Shown here: positions 51,184 through 64,000 of the stretch, one piece after another
Layout: each line of letters starts with the position of its first letter
How positions within the stretch are numbered: position 1 is the stretch's first letter
Source of the DNA: Trichobilharzia szidati
Taxonomy: Eukaryota; Platyhelminthes; Trematoda; Strigeidida; Schistosomatidae
NCBI GenBank assembly: GCA_944472155.2
Contig: OX235277.1
Location: forward strand, 22,020,804 to 22,084,803
Direction: 5' to 3'
Length of the DNA: 64,000 nucleotides
Notes under the pieces: model-generated
Told to the model about the DNA's origin: nothing
The model's database searches: none
What the model saw: the letters and a program-made list of their open reading frames with translations, nothing else
Position numbers and translations under genes: made by a program

Positions 51184-54100
51184 GTTAATAAGACACAGAA
51201 AATCCTAATACAACTAATCCATCATCATAGATTGCAATGCACTTATCAATGTACGGTCTCAAAGTCAATATAAATGTCTGCTTCACAATTATTTCACATA
51301 ACTGTAATTCAAGGTTATTAAAAATGATGGAAGCAAAATGGATCAATCACATACATGCTAAACTATGTGTACAAAACACATTAGTCTTCAACCTTCGCTT
51401 GTCATGGATTTCTTGACCTATTGAAATATGATTGGTCAATAGTGTGTACTTTTGTTTCAAATGACTGAGTAATTGTCATGCATTTCATATCATTATTGGG
51501 AACCGTGTTAGATGTAAAGCGACTCTAGATAATCTACAAAATGATATCTCGCGAAATGTATCTTCTAAGAGCCCCATTTAAATAATCAAAAAGTCTATTT
51601 GTTTTAGTTTTCACATTATCATCCTCACATAGTGTTCCTGAAGAATCAATATACGAGAGGAAAATCCAAAGTTACTTATGACTTTATTGCTATGAACGTG
51701 AGTATAAAACATTTGAATAACCTGAATGCATTTGAATCGGGAAGTCTCAGAATTACCAAATGATTATTGCCATAAATATCATAGGACTAAAACTGTTTGA
51801 CGTCAATACGGTTGAGAATTAATTCAGACTGGCGAACTACTGATGTTGCCTCCTCCCTGATTTGCTTCAGCTCTACATTCAAAACCAACGCTTCAACTAT
51901 TTTAAGAAGTCTTTGAAGATAATCTGGTTGGATCATTGAAAATATTTCAAGTGGACGATTATTTATTACCGTTTATGTACCATTTGTGCATGGCTTTACA
52001 AAAATAAACGAAGCTGATATTGTTAGAAAATCAGTTGGCGAAATATCTATTTCAAATATAACACAGTAGCGTCTACAGACCCCTGTATACAAGGAGAAAA
52101 CAAATTTCTCTCATTCCTGTTGTTACAATAGTATGGAGTTGAAAAATTTCACAAACGTCGATATCACTACAAGAATGGATGCACATCTATTTGAAATAAT
52201 GTTGGAATTCTTAAGAAGAAGCTATCAGCATAGTTGTATTTGCTTCCATTTATATATATATATATATACAGATATGTTGGATATTAGACTTCAAAATACC
52301 ATAACTTGACTTACGAAATTCTTCTGAAGTGATGCAAAGGAACGCCTTTTTTATGACACGTGATACATGAAAATCATTTATATTCCCCATGTATTCACCC
52401 TACTCATTACACAATTCCCAGGTTTGTTGGGAATAATAACAAGCTCAATATGCCAGTTCCAGCTAGAAACGGAAACCATCTAAATTTTGATTAATTTGCA
52501 GAGCATGTCTTTGACTCAATCGGTTATTTACACAAAGCCGAGACGAAAACATAGGCTGAAAACCAGCAGATTTACCTGTTACACAATTCCCTGAAGGCTA
52601 TGAATGTAGTTACCAAGCCCCTTTCTGTCTGACTTCTGATTTCACATCATTCTAAGTGATTAGAGAAGATCCGATTGGGTAGTTGTTTGAATGCTTTCTG
52701 AAAAGGAGTTAGGCATCGCTCTTCGAGATTACAACAGCGAGCAAAATTAGAAAAGGATAACTGGATTTTCATGACATTTGTGTGGAAGAACAACCTGCTT
52801 CTAACTCGAAGTCTTTTGTTTGGATTTTGCTGATACCCTGGCATACTTGAATTTGTCATACTTCACATCACTTTCAGAAGTTGCTTGCTAAAATAAGTAG
52901 TAAACCTCCTCCCAAGTTTTACTCCTGTTCCAACTGAGGTAACCTGCGATGCTTAGGAGAATCGACGATCTTCTTACAGTAGATTCGTCTCCGGATCTGG
53001 TTTATCAGAAAGTACTATCAAGTAACTGATATAAAACCTGTGCAAATAAACTTCACATCTCCTATTCATGAAGTTTAACCAGATACAGTCTAAGATAAAA
53101 TTTGTAGGTGGTGAACAGTCGTTATAGCTTTGAGAACACAGTAGATTTGTAACATGCATAAATATTTCGGAGCCTTGTAAGCCGAGTAAGTATGGTAGTG
53201 ATTTGTGTCTCGAATAGATTTCAACAGTAAAACAACTACGTTTTCCAACCTATATATTTTGAACTTCAAACGTTTCGATGTATTACACCTGCAGTATTTA
53301 GGAGATAAATGAGTGAACATGTGGTCTATTTGATTTGATCATCTAGGTGACAGGAATTGCAATAAGGTTAGAATGTAAGTGAACAGGTTGAGTCCCATAT
53401 ATTTTGGACTGACAGCCTCAGTTTACTTTTCCTCAAAACACCTGAACGTGCAAATGGAGTTAAGAAAGTTGGTTTTAGAAACTTCTTAATAAATGGAAAG
53501 GTTTATTCAGATCAGTGGACTGAGAGAGTGACACAATAGGCATATGGACACGCCAATAGAAATATTCATTTATATCTTGATTTCCTTTACCTCTCTCCTT
53601 TAAAAAGATAAGTACCTTTAATGCTCTTAGCGACTAAAGTAGAGAATTCGCCTGATAATCCAAAATAAAAGTGTACACGACAGAAACCTGTATTAATTGC
53701 ACTGCTCTGTTTAACGTATTGTTTCGCCGATTGTAATGTGCTGTCGTTCAGTAAATTTGTTTTCAGTTACACTTCAACAAAATCAGTCCTTTTCATTTTG
53801 ACTATATGAACATACCTTTATCTTCTGATTCAATCAAACAATGAACACAATTCAGTTCATACTGAGACAGGCATGCAATCGAGTCATTGCTTATTAAATG
53901 AAACTGAACTGACATTCGAATGATATTCTTTGACAAAATATCGAAAGAAAAGTTTCGCGGTGGATTATGGATAAACACAATCAAAGATTAGTGATGGCTG
54001 GCCCAGCTGTATAAAATAGCACGATTGCTTGCGAAAATGTGTTGCTGGTCAAAGGAAAACAAAATTGTTATACCACAAGAAAGTTTCAAATAATAGTGTA

Positions 54101-55328
54101 TATACCTTCCTTGAATTACAATCACTGTTACTTAACACGTTTGCAAATCGAGAATCGGTTTACTATAATTTTGTGATCTCTATATATGAATCTGCTTGTT
54201 CAGTGATATTTTGAATTAACGTTTACAACAAAATTCCCCTTTCAAACTGCTACCCGAATAATACCAAACAAATAACTGATGGAAGTATATGGAAGAGGTG
54301 GAAATTGTATGAACCTGATGTAAACTTTTGATATCATCTTTTCAGTATAAGTTGTGAATGAATACCTAAATGAATAACATCATTGATAAAAATTATAAGG
54401 TGGACCGAAATAACCACATTCGAAACTCACTCTCTTCCTTAACTGGAAAAGATAACCATTTTGAGGATTACTGTGGGACTTATGGAACCTGTCCCGACTT
54501 CAGAAAGGCATGAAGATTTTCACATTCATTTATATTTTGTGGGTCATGATTGATGCTGTACTTATCTGCAATTCTGTACAAATTCTGGAATGACACCTCT
54601 CGTACACTGGCTAAACGTGGATAATGACATGTTAGGAATATAAAACCGATACTGAGTTGCTATAAGTAATGGTGTGCACTAACAGATTGTAGTTGTCGCT
54701 TCGAAGTGGTCAGAGGTAGTTCCAATAACCTCACTAAACTGTATGAATGGCGTAATATTCCAGATAATACTGCAATATCTACTGACATTCAATGCCATAT
54801 AGAAAGTATTTTCAGAATTCTTTACCGGAAACTATATGTAGCTTGTCACCAAACCATGTCCTTAGTGCTATGGCCTAGAACTATCAAACTGCCTCCAATA
54901 TGGGGAGTCTTAAACAAGAAAAAGATGAGCTTCAATGAAGAGTTTTTACAGCAGAAAACAATGCAGCCTGAGAGAAACTAATAGGAAAGATCACAAACAA
55001 CCAGGATATTAAAACCTTCTGGTTGTTTAACAAGCTTATTGATTTTATAGAATGAGTAGTGCTGAAAAATGTAACACTGCCTACTCAGGCCTCTCATTGG
55101 GTTAACCAGTTCAAACCGTTGCTTTAAGGCTAACGGTTCATTTCAATATGAATGAATGCCAAGAAAAACGAAATTGTTTGGTTTTATTTATATAAATATG
55201 TATACATATATATAATGAAATTACTGTATATAGCAAAAGCATTAGGTGATATAAAGATAGATATTGAGCAATATGGTAAAGTATAATTACATTATCTTTG
55301 AGATTTTATTTTGATAACGTCCCACATT
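51184..55328. other. 4.1-kb gene-free stretch with AT microsatellite
   Basis: A pure (TA)n run lies at 52250-52269. A 91-codon plus frame (54706-54981) is unrecognised. Nothing else stood out. Confidence 0.4.
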
Positions 55329-56760
55329 GTTATACAGTATTATTACTGATGACGTTCCGAGCACAGTCTATTGCTCATAATCATATCAAGGTACTCACAC
55401 AACTTTCCAACTTCGTTTATATAGTTCCATTATTTTCCGTCGGTTAATTTGATTGGTAGTAGTATTTCCGATATTTCTGGTATGAGTGATGAGTCATTCC
55501 TACCGCACGTGTTGGGTGTAGACTCTATGAGAAAGGATTCGGTAATCGACCTCTGTCCATCTACTCATATTACTTCTTAGAATTTCAACACTCTCCCACC
55601 CTATTGTGTGGTTGTGTGTTAATGCATGCAGTACCCCAGCTAAGTTTCTCTTTCTAAATGATTTATCTCCACGGGATCAACCTTCCTACCTTAACTTAAT
55701 TCTTATGTTCCACAATCTGACTACTCCCGACATCCTAGTTCGATCTATGTAATTGACCTCACTCACAGTCATTTCAGGGTATTTTGTAAATTGTATTATT
55801 TTGTCTAATTGAGTTAACAGGGTACTTTAACCTATAGGGCTTGTCCCTGAGTGAGTTTGTTGGTTTAAATGCAACTCTTTCTCTTGCTTTTTTAAGAACC
55901 TCAGATGTTCCCTGCTTATTTGGTATAACAGTAGATGACTCATTTTCTCTCTTATTTATGTTATCATTATTAGTTTCCCCATTATTTTTATTTCGCTTTT
56001 GGCCTTTTCTGATCTTCCTAATGATTTTCATAGGATAATTATTTGATACCAACGCTTTTTCTATCTGTTTTATTTCATCATTTAGGTATTTTCGTGTACC
56101 ATTTAGTGCTACTGCTCAGTTTGTTAGAAACTTAACAACCATGCACATGGTCCGGGGTTCGATATTCTGCCGACGCACACCAGATATCTATGGTCGGCCT
56201 GCAAAATTTGGGCTACCGATATCATAGGCTGAGAATTCCATACTTGTACCAAAAATACTGTGTGGTTTCAAGCTATCATCAAAAGAAAGCCTGCCTTAAC
56301 AGTTAACGGATGAGATGAATACAGGTCGAAATATCTATCAGAATTCGTTGCCTTCTTATGAACGCTAGTAGGATTGAATGTATTAGGAGCAATATTTTCT
56401 CAGTTGTCCAAGAAGATATCTGCTACGATAAGTGGTATTGGTGATCCCATTATTACCCCATCTGTTTGTTTCTATACTTTGCACTGGAGTTTAAAGGCAG
56501 GTGATGCGAGGCAAAACTGAATTCCCTAAATAATTTCCTCAATGGGCAGCTTCATTCTATGAGTGAGTTAGTTCTCTTTTGACTGCTTCTTATGGCCTAT
56601 TGACTGGTATGTTAGTATAAAGACTAGTTATATCAAAACTAATCATTGTTTCATCATTCACCAGTTGAATGCCATTTAGTCTATTTTCATTTCATATCAA
56701 TTAGTTAGACTAGAGTTTGAATGATTTCGAATGGGGCATAATATTAGAATTAAAAAAGCG
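55329..56760 (-). pseudogene. Decayed Penelope-like element PLE3
   Basis: A minus-strand PLE relic with scattered stops and deletions. Reading from the 5' side: RT motif A SFDITSLYTNIPV (about 56605-56640), then IQFCL and QTDGVIMGSPIPLIVADIFL (motif B, about 56410-56475). Motif C is missing, and then come ATNSDRYFD (about 56305-56330), a SINE insertion, and an open stretch EKALVSNNYP...NTIYKIP (about 56075-55774). The GIY-YIG start IP-x-NDCE follows with a stop at the first Cys, and weak similarity continues to about 55480. The 3' end (55329-55420) carries a hammerhead-like hairpin: stem GAGCA/TGCTC followed by GGAACGTC (minus strand, 55351-55383). A separate lineage from PLE1 and PLE2, and clearly older. 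Confidence 0.8.
56107..56290 (+). mobile_element. tRNA-derived SINE inserted in PLE3
   Basis: Diverged copy of the SINE at 12212-12397. A degenerate A box (TGCTCAGTTTGTTAGA, about 56113-56128) and B box (GGTTCGATATTC, 56156-56167) are followed by the shared body GACGCACACCAGATATCTAT and a short A-rich end. It separates two PLE3 coding pieces, so it landed after PLE3 did. Confidence 0.75.
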
Positions 56761-57054
56761 AAACAAATCCAACAGTGGCGTGAACACGGGCAGTTATTGT
56801 GCTCGAAATATTACCAATAATAAAACTTATCATTGTATGTAAACCATTGAAATATAACTATACTTTATTTCATAATATTGGCGTTGAGTCTTTTGTTGAT
56901 TCATGAGTAGTGATATTCCTGAAAACTACTACTGGTCGTATGGTGTATCCTGGCTTATGTATTTTTATAGTACATAATATTCTACTAGCATTCGTAAAAA
57001 GCTTAACGATTGCACTGCATGCATTCACACACAAACACACAGTAGGGTGGGACC

Positions 57055-57136
57055 AGTTCGGACCAGATTGCCGAACGAAACGTTGGAATTAATCATTTCA
57101 ATTTCGCTGAGATTTTACAAATATAATTTTATAAAT
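57055..57136 (+). repeat. 82-bp solo copy of the PLE2 terminus
   Basis: Identical to 43992-44073, starting one base before the hairpin stem (AGTTCGG) and ending exactly where the PLE2 palindrome ends (ATAAAT). Flanking bases are unrelated to PLE2. It may be an extremely 5'-truncated insertion or the junction of another PLE. Confidence 0.85.
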
Positions 57137-57997
57137 GGTACATTGTTATGAAAACCATGCTATTTAATATGCGTGATCACAGGTTTCATCGTAAATGGAC
57201 ATCTGATCGGTTTGCTGGGTACTTACGCTTTTCTTCAAAGTGATATAATAAGAGATATAGACTAGGCATATTAGAAGATGACATATCTACTTTGGAAACG
57301 ATGACATGCGGGCTTCTATTTCAGACTTTATTCTCATTGCAAATTCAGCTAATCAAGCCATCAAACAGTCGCACATTCAAATCTCGCGCCATATTTTTCA
57401 GTTTACTTGAATTTTCAAGTCACTGACTATCATACTGTGCCGATGTGATACATAGGAATGTGATCAAATGGAATACCGTTCTCACATATTCACATAATTC
57501 ATTACTCCATTAGCAACAGAATAATATATATACATGTGTATATATTAGAAACTTTTATTTCACGTCGTTTGGTGTAAACCAAAATCACATGCTCAGTGAT
57601 TCTTCGAAGAATATAAAACTATATATATACTTAAATAAATGGCGGTTTAATCAACAGAAAATATAATTTGTCACTTGTCTCCAGCGTTCTATTGTTACAG
57701 TACGGATGCGTTTGTAAAGAATATATATATTGCTTTACTTGCCTACAGAGATGGTGTATTGCGTTAAAATTTAATTAATAATGTTTAGCTTTGCAAAGAA
57801 ATTGATCTCCTTAACTTCACACATCTGTGTACAGCCATTTTTTCAGTTTTATTTATCTGCCGAAGTCAACTTGGACTGAGCAATAAAGCAAAGCCGAGTG
57901 GAAACTCATATAAAATAACTCATTTCATCGATATACAATTTTTCTCATAAACGATAGTTGTTAAAAAGTGAGTCGTCACAAACGCAGTTGTTAGTAT
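57137..57997. other. AT-rich spacer, nothing recognised
   Basis: Short TATATA runs (about 57526-57545 and 57720-57730) and no coding frame of note. Confidence 0.4.
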
Positions 57998-58011
57998 TAG
58001 TCAGAGGAGTT

Positions 58012-58203
58012 GAATAAGTGTATTCGAGTTATGTGGTAAGATGAAAAATTTAACGAGTGACTTGTATTCAGGATACACATTGACATAAAGTAAAATATGA
58101 AATTATGTCAATATTTTAAATATTTAAGTATTTCCACATTTTCCTCAGTTTCAATTTGTAACCTGATTACAACTCACTCAATAAATTATTCACCTTATTC
58201 TGT
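58012..58203. repeat. Imperfect palindrome
   Basis: The left half (GAATAAGTGTATTCGAGTTA...) and the reverse complement of the right half (GAATAAGGTGAATAATTTAT...) share long stretches, including the TGTATTCAGGATACACATTG/TGTAATCAGGTTACAAATTG segment. The halves meet near the centre ATATTTTAAATATTT. It is a worn foldback repeat, and one arm recurs at about 46236-46300. No coding frame. Confidence 0.5.
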
Positions 58204-58395
58204 AACTCTGACACATTCATCGAATCCATTCAGTGCATTGACTATTTGACAACTCATCCCTTTTTGAATATAATTTTCCGCAAAAAAACCGGTACATAAA
58301 CCTGACTGTACAGCTAAGAGAAGTGAATTCGCCGGTAGCAGCCTCTTCGCTGAAGTATGTATTTGTTTTCACCAATGTCCGGTTGGTGATTATCA

Positions 58396-61300
58396 ACGAA
58401 TTAATACATGTACCTTTGAAACAGAGTTTTCTCTATGCGAAATATCTGATGCACAGGGAATAATATGGGAACCATTGATATTATTAAGAATTTTGAAAAC
58501 TTCTTCATGAATAGGTGAATAATTTCAATTGTGATTTGGATAACAGAACATGAATCAGGGTAGTGATTAAATTTCCTAATGAATTAGAAATTAGCATCTC
58601 TCATACATGATATACATTCCACTCTCATTGTGAATATAATTTGAAATGAAATGTTGCTTAGTTTAGATGTCACCATTCTCCTTACCCAAACCTTCTAAAC
58701 GTGATGATATTCATAATAAGACATGAAAGAGAAATTCAAACACATTACTGTCTTTCGTGCATAGGTCACGATTTTGGTGTCGGCGAATAGCTTGGATATT
58801 TTAATAGACATTTTGTAAGAATAATTCTAGGAAACTCTTAACGACTGAGTGGACTGGTAAGAGTGATTTGTTGCGTTATTATCACCGTTAATACATCGCT
58901 TAACGTGACGAGTGCTTATTGTGCTCACACCTAGAAACGTGAGATCTGTATATTATATTTCATTATTTCATTTATCATATTGTACAGTAGTTTAAACAAG
59001 TTATGTGTTTTAAACATTAGGCCTAACTCAATGAGTAGTTTAATTATTTGATCGAATAACTGCTTCGAATTTGTAATAAGAAATATAAAGTACAGAACGC
59101 ACTGGAATCAAAGAAGTATTTCAATTATTCTACGAATCTTCTCTAATACTGCAGATAATTTAAGCTTTTCCATCGTTCGTTCACGTATCATATGATTTTC
59201 TGATATTATTCAAATTCTTATGAGTTTTGATCCGCTTACGAATGCATGAGTTGATAGACAATTTGGAAGTGTCATTCAAAGGATAGTAAGTGGATATAAT
59301 AAACTTATTACCTGCCATAATATACGATTTGAAAATGTTATTGGAGGACTGAAAACGCTAGTTTCTTACATGAAATGTATTGGTGTCAAGGTTTTCTGGA
59401 CGCAAGGTTCTAATAAACAGCTTAGCATGGCACACATTGAAAATTTAATTGAAACTGTGGCACAAAAATTTTCCATCATATAATTCCTATTTCAACTCAC
59501 TCAGTGCATCTGCAAAGAACAATATACGAAATTATCTTATATGCGTTTCATTATACTTTATAAATTAAATGGGTTGGCGACTATTTTATCTAGTTTACCG
59601 TTTCAATTTGATTTCATGTGACTTTGACTCTGATACTTTTCACGCTCTGGTAGCTATCAGTGAATTGCTTTTCTAGTATAGGCGAAACGTGCAGACAAAA
59701 GTTTCAATTACAAAATTCTTATGGATGAATCTCGATGAGGATTGCAACACTAACCAGAAATTGACTGCACAATGCGGTTTAAGATATAGTTTCACAGAAA
59801 TTAGAGACGGGAGATGTTTTCACGAATGCATTGGCCAATCCATTTATGACGCCACTACTATACATTTCTTGCCGTGCTAATTATCGTTCGGTCTCCAAGT
59901 GATGTCAGTTTAATCCCATGTCGTAATTTAACAATCATCAAGTGATTAGGTTTATAATTCAGCAGTGTTTCCTGTGCTCACCTTTACACTCTGAAATCAA
60001 GTAGTACAAAGAAATATATATATAAAGGTTATTAGTATGCAATTTAATAAACATAATCATACTTCAGAGAACGGTTTAACTTCCTACAGTAAACCTGGGT
60101 AGAAAGATGAATATACACAGATTTCGGGCATCCTTATCTACATCTTCACTATCCATATTGAGTTTGCGTAAGTATAACTCACGATACTGAGAGTGAAATA
60201 ACATTGCATGGACTTTCCTACATGTACTGATCTGTTGTAGAAATACCAGCAGTGCAACAAATTCCGATTATATTGACTGAATATATGATTTACTGTTTCT
60301 TGCAAGTACCTTTGAGTAAAATGAAATAATAATAAACAATACCTTTTCAAATGCATAGTCTGGTGTCATTTCTGCAAGTGTGAGACATGACACACAGTCA
60401 TCGGAAGTGTTTATTCCCTTTGTCTTGAACTCAACAATGAAGCCTACTCATTTCTACTGCATTAACTTAGTCTTCAATGGATAGGTTGAAATTCTGTCGT
60501 CAATAGTGCGTGAGACATCTTGTAATGTGATCGACAGGGAGAAAGTGAATTCATCGCTCTGCGTTGCACCAAATGAACAGAATTCGATGAATTTCAGATA
60601 ATAAGTTTTTTCATTCGTTCTTAAATCCTGCATATCTTCACAAATGTGCATTTACGATGATAAGAATCCATGAGTTCAATTGCCCGGACAGGTGAGTAAA
60701 TTTTGGCCTAAAAATAGTCCAATTCTTCAAATCAGACAAAAGATCGCTTGGAGGTTGACTAGATTTAATAATTGCCAGTTAATGATTGATTAATATGGAG
60801 AAAGAGATTACGAAAACATCAAAATCATACTGATACTCAACTCAATGTCTAACATTTGTGAATTAAGCGTTTATAAAATGTCTCCAGTAACGCAGAAAAA
60901 GCTACATCTGACTAAAGTTCATGTCTGACTGAGTTGCCTGTACTTTCAAAATAGAGTACCTTGTAGTGAAATGTATACAAATCTGTTAGTTTCCACTCAA
61001 TCAGCGCTTTAATGGAGGGCTAGAAATCACATTTCCGTAATTTCTGTAAAACGGTGAAATATGTCCGTGTAATTCCAGATATTTAAATAGGTGCACTTAC
61101 CCATCTCATCTAAGATGAAAATATCATTTTCGGTAATTTGATAATCCAATTCAAGTATCAAATTAAGAACATTTTAAAAGAAACCCTTATTTGTCCTTCC
61201 TGTTTAATAATATTTAATTTTAATTTCACTTTGCAATAATTTGAAGGACCATAGCGATATTCCTTACAATCTGTGATATTAACAGATAGCCTAATCACTC

Positions 61301-64000
61301 GAAGGTGAAATTATTCGAGACAGTGCCTTGATTCACCAACACCAGCCGGAATTCTCATGCAGTGGGAAAGAAGTTCTCCAAATAATGACAGCGTGATTCA
61401 AATGAAAGGGAGTACTTTCGATTCAGACTAGCTTTTCATTGCATGTGTGGTTATTTCTTTTCTTTAAGTAGTGCAATATATTGTTTTTCCAATAGAAAAA
61501 GCATGACATTCTTAGTTGAAATAAACTTAGACTCAACAGTAACATACTAACGTAAGGTTGATTATGACGGAAAATGTAAGCTTAAGAGATAATTTGAAAA
61601 GTTGACGAAAAAAGGCTTCGATCACTCATATACATGAAATCAAATCACTTAAAAGCCGTTGCGAGGACTGGGTGTTAATAAAGGCTTTCACATTAGGCAC
61701 TAACTTCTACTGTAAAATGCAAGAGGAAGGAACTTCGGAATAGCCTGGTGATACTGAAACTGAAGCTGGAATGTGAAACCCTGTTTCACACAATCACCAA
61801 AAATTGATCAGACGAACAATATTATTCAAGGCTGCAAAAACCAGTTAGATATCTCATTTCCAGAATTAAGCGTTTGTGCAGAAGATACTCAGTTCTACGA
61901 ATATGTCTTCAGTGGTCTAGTAATGTAGTGATGATGATGATGATAACTTGCAGAGTTCGAATGTGCACCTTAAAATGTGACATAGTGTTAAGATGGATGC
62001 TCAATCCGCTCTATTTGTGAGTGTTGATCAATTACTGTAATGCCAGTGAACACCATCGCAACAATAAAATAATCACTCACAAATACACTGATCTCTACTA
62101 CCATCATGATGCATATTGAGTTCCGCTGTCACTTTCAGATATCAGGGACACCTCAGCTCTGATTTACCGGCGAAACAGGAGGTATTGGTTAACAATTTGA
62201 AATTTCTCTTCGGCCGTTGGCAAACGTATTTATGTCACGTCATATTAGTCACACATACATTTGTCACCACAATCGCAGATATGTGAACTCACAATAATCT
62301 AAAAAGGGAAGAAAAACAAACATTAGTCAGACTTTCACATGGGTTTTATTTGAAGTTCACAGTTCAACATGTGAAACGTCTGCCAGTGTATTCAAGTACT
62401 CGATTTGCTTCCAAAATCTCGTTCAGATATGGCTTACCTAAACTGCACCAAAACCGAATGACACTCTGTTAGATATGGAACATGAAATAATTCACTATAT
62501 CATTCAGTCACTGTGTGCCTGGTAGAGGAATTCAAAACAGTATAAGAGAAATTATCGACTCAAACCTCAGAACATCCATTTGGTTCCACCCATTTAATCA
62601 GGAATGCTATTGCGTTTGTGTGGAGGAATGGTCAAGCTAGACGTCATTCACCCCCTCACTGAAGACATATATGCATTCACATTACAGAATACCATATTCA
62701 GGCGAATCGGTGGTATAGCGTAACTAGTGCACAGCAAGCCTTGAACAAATTATTTCGCCAATAGCAAGCAATGGCCTCCATTCAGAGCGAACTTCCAGTA
62801 ATGCTCAGTCAAATGCCAACTTCACTCAAAAGGCAGAACCATACTCAGAGTCTGATTCCACTGACGCTTCACCAGTAAAATTAAGTGACAACTCACAGAG
62901 GAGTTATGCTCACATGGAAGTGATGATTCATTTATTTCCCGATCTGCAGCCCTTGGCCAAAAGGTGGTTTCTCATAAATTCACTTTGCTGGAGACACCAG
63001 GAAATATGCACCCAAGCCTCTGTTGCCCTAAATGCACAATAAGCTGAGAAGAACGAAATTCGGAAATAAGATTTGAAAATGCCTTAGTGGAACATAATAT
63101 TCTGCCAGTCAACGAATAATATCCTCTGGAATGAAACATTTTAGCCAGTGTGTATGTCACTTCACCTTCTCGCAATGATTCAAGCAGATTCGCCACGCTA
63201 CAGGTGTGCACTACTTAGATTGTCCGATGAACAGGTAACGAGTAAGTGTCTATCATTCGAAGACGCAACAAACTGCGAACTCAGGATAACCAATTGCTTT
63301 CGAGTTATCTGACGTTACCACTGGGTGGAAGTGACATCAAGATATCTGAGAATGAGCGAAGAATTGGTGATTCGAAGATTCAAACCAGGGCTGCTTGTCA
63401 TGAATAAGCATGTTTGATATGTAAGGCAAATGTAAATTGAAAGTAAAAATCACATCATTTCAGCATAGGCGAACAGAAATGCAGATAACTCAGCGCTAAA
63501 ATCTCAAAGCTATATCAAAAATATACTGTTTGTAACTATAGAACAGAGGAAACCAATTCTTTGTTTCTGGTGAAGTGCTTCATTTGCAGATGGATATCTT
63601 CAACAACCGTAACCCTTCAGCTACTCGTGGGAACCAGAATGCTGAAACGACAAAGTGAGAGGACGAACAAATAACATTATACGCTGGAATAATTCGAGAG
63701 AACATGAAACTGTCACACTCAGAATTTAGCTCACACAACTGCTTTTGATACTCTATTGTTTCGAGACCGAAACACAACTACTCAAAAATACAATGGACAC
63801 GAAATAAAACATTCATGTTAAAACACAAACAGACAAATAAAAAGTAGACTATAAACACATACCCTTCAGGCCAGCTATTACAGCAGTAATTAAAATTAAG
63901 GAAGGTGAGACGTGTTTATTTTTCAGCCTCTAATCAGCGTCAAAAAGGCAGTAAATGTTCAGCAGAATTTATGAATTGAAATTCATGAGACTTTACAAAT
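58396..64000. other. 5.6-kb gene-free stretch to window end
   Basis: Only frames of 60-79 codons, none recognised. A short (GAT)n run lies at about 61929-61942. The 62500-63250 part is slightly less AT-rich but shows no coding frame beyond 79 codons. Confidence 0.4.

Noticed and set aside
52250..52269. TA microsatellite as a regulatory element
   Set aside because: A simple repeat of a kind common in AT-rich genomes; no promoter or gene adjoins it.
54706..54981. 91-codon plus frame as a gene
   Set aside because: No recognisable motif, no supporting context, and length within chance expectation.
1..64000. CRISPR array, bacterial operon or phage
   Set aside because: No spaced short repeats, no ribosome-binding-site-linked gene clusters, and all recognisable proteins belong to eukaryotic retroelements.

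Overview
The window looks like repeat-rich, AT-rich DNA from an animal nucleus, most likely a trematode flatworm (schistosome-type). This is inferred from the transposons: several Penelope-like elements (PLEs) with a reverse transcriptase (RT) plus GIY-YIG endonuclease, a BEL/Pao LTR element, an old RTE-type LINE and tRNA-derived SINEs. I found no exon of a host protein-coding gene, no rRNA gene, no functional tRNA gene and no CRISPR array. Most open frames under about 100 codons look like chance frames in AT-rich DNA.

Layout. A palindromic RT-less foldback element (361-1484) precedes a 5'-truncated PLE on the minus strand with an open RT/GIY-YIG frame (PLE1, 1.6-3.8 kb). An orphan PLE end lies at 4.7 kb. 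A SINE at 12.2 kb sits inside one copy of an old local duplication, and the other copy (12.8-13.0 kb) preserves the empty site. At 14885-18425 is a complete-looking BEL/Pao-type LTR element on the minus strand. It has 5-bp target-site duplications, two nearly identical LTRs and an intact 606-codon gag frame, but no pol. A decayed RTE LINE lies at 23.2-25.4 kb. A second foldback element is at 34.3-35.0 kb, and an old diverged duplication at 36.9-39.6 kb. PLE2 (41297-44142) has perfect 12-bp target-site duplications and about 210-bp inverted terminal arms around a broken RT/GIY-YIG gene. The last third holds a GIY-YIG-element remnant (50.9 kb), a badly decayed PLE interrupted by a SINE (PLE3, 55.3-56.8 kb), and an 82-bp fragment identical to the PLE2 end (57.1 kb).

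How the pieces relate. The window looks like a layered repeat landscape. The oldest layers are the RTE LINE, PLE3 and the diverged duplications. Middle-aged pieces are the SINEs, one of which landed in PLE3. The youngest are the gag-only LTR element and probably PLE2. The most interesting points are: (1) a recently transposed gag-only BEL/Pao element that must borrow pol in trans; (2) a shared architecture (long inverted arms, a right-hand extension, about 12-bp target duplications) linking PLE2 to two RT-less foldback elements; and (3) a hammerhead-ribozyme-like hairpin at the ends of four PLE copies, whose stem sequence differs between copies while its pairing is kept.
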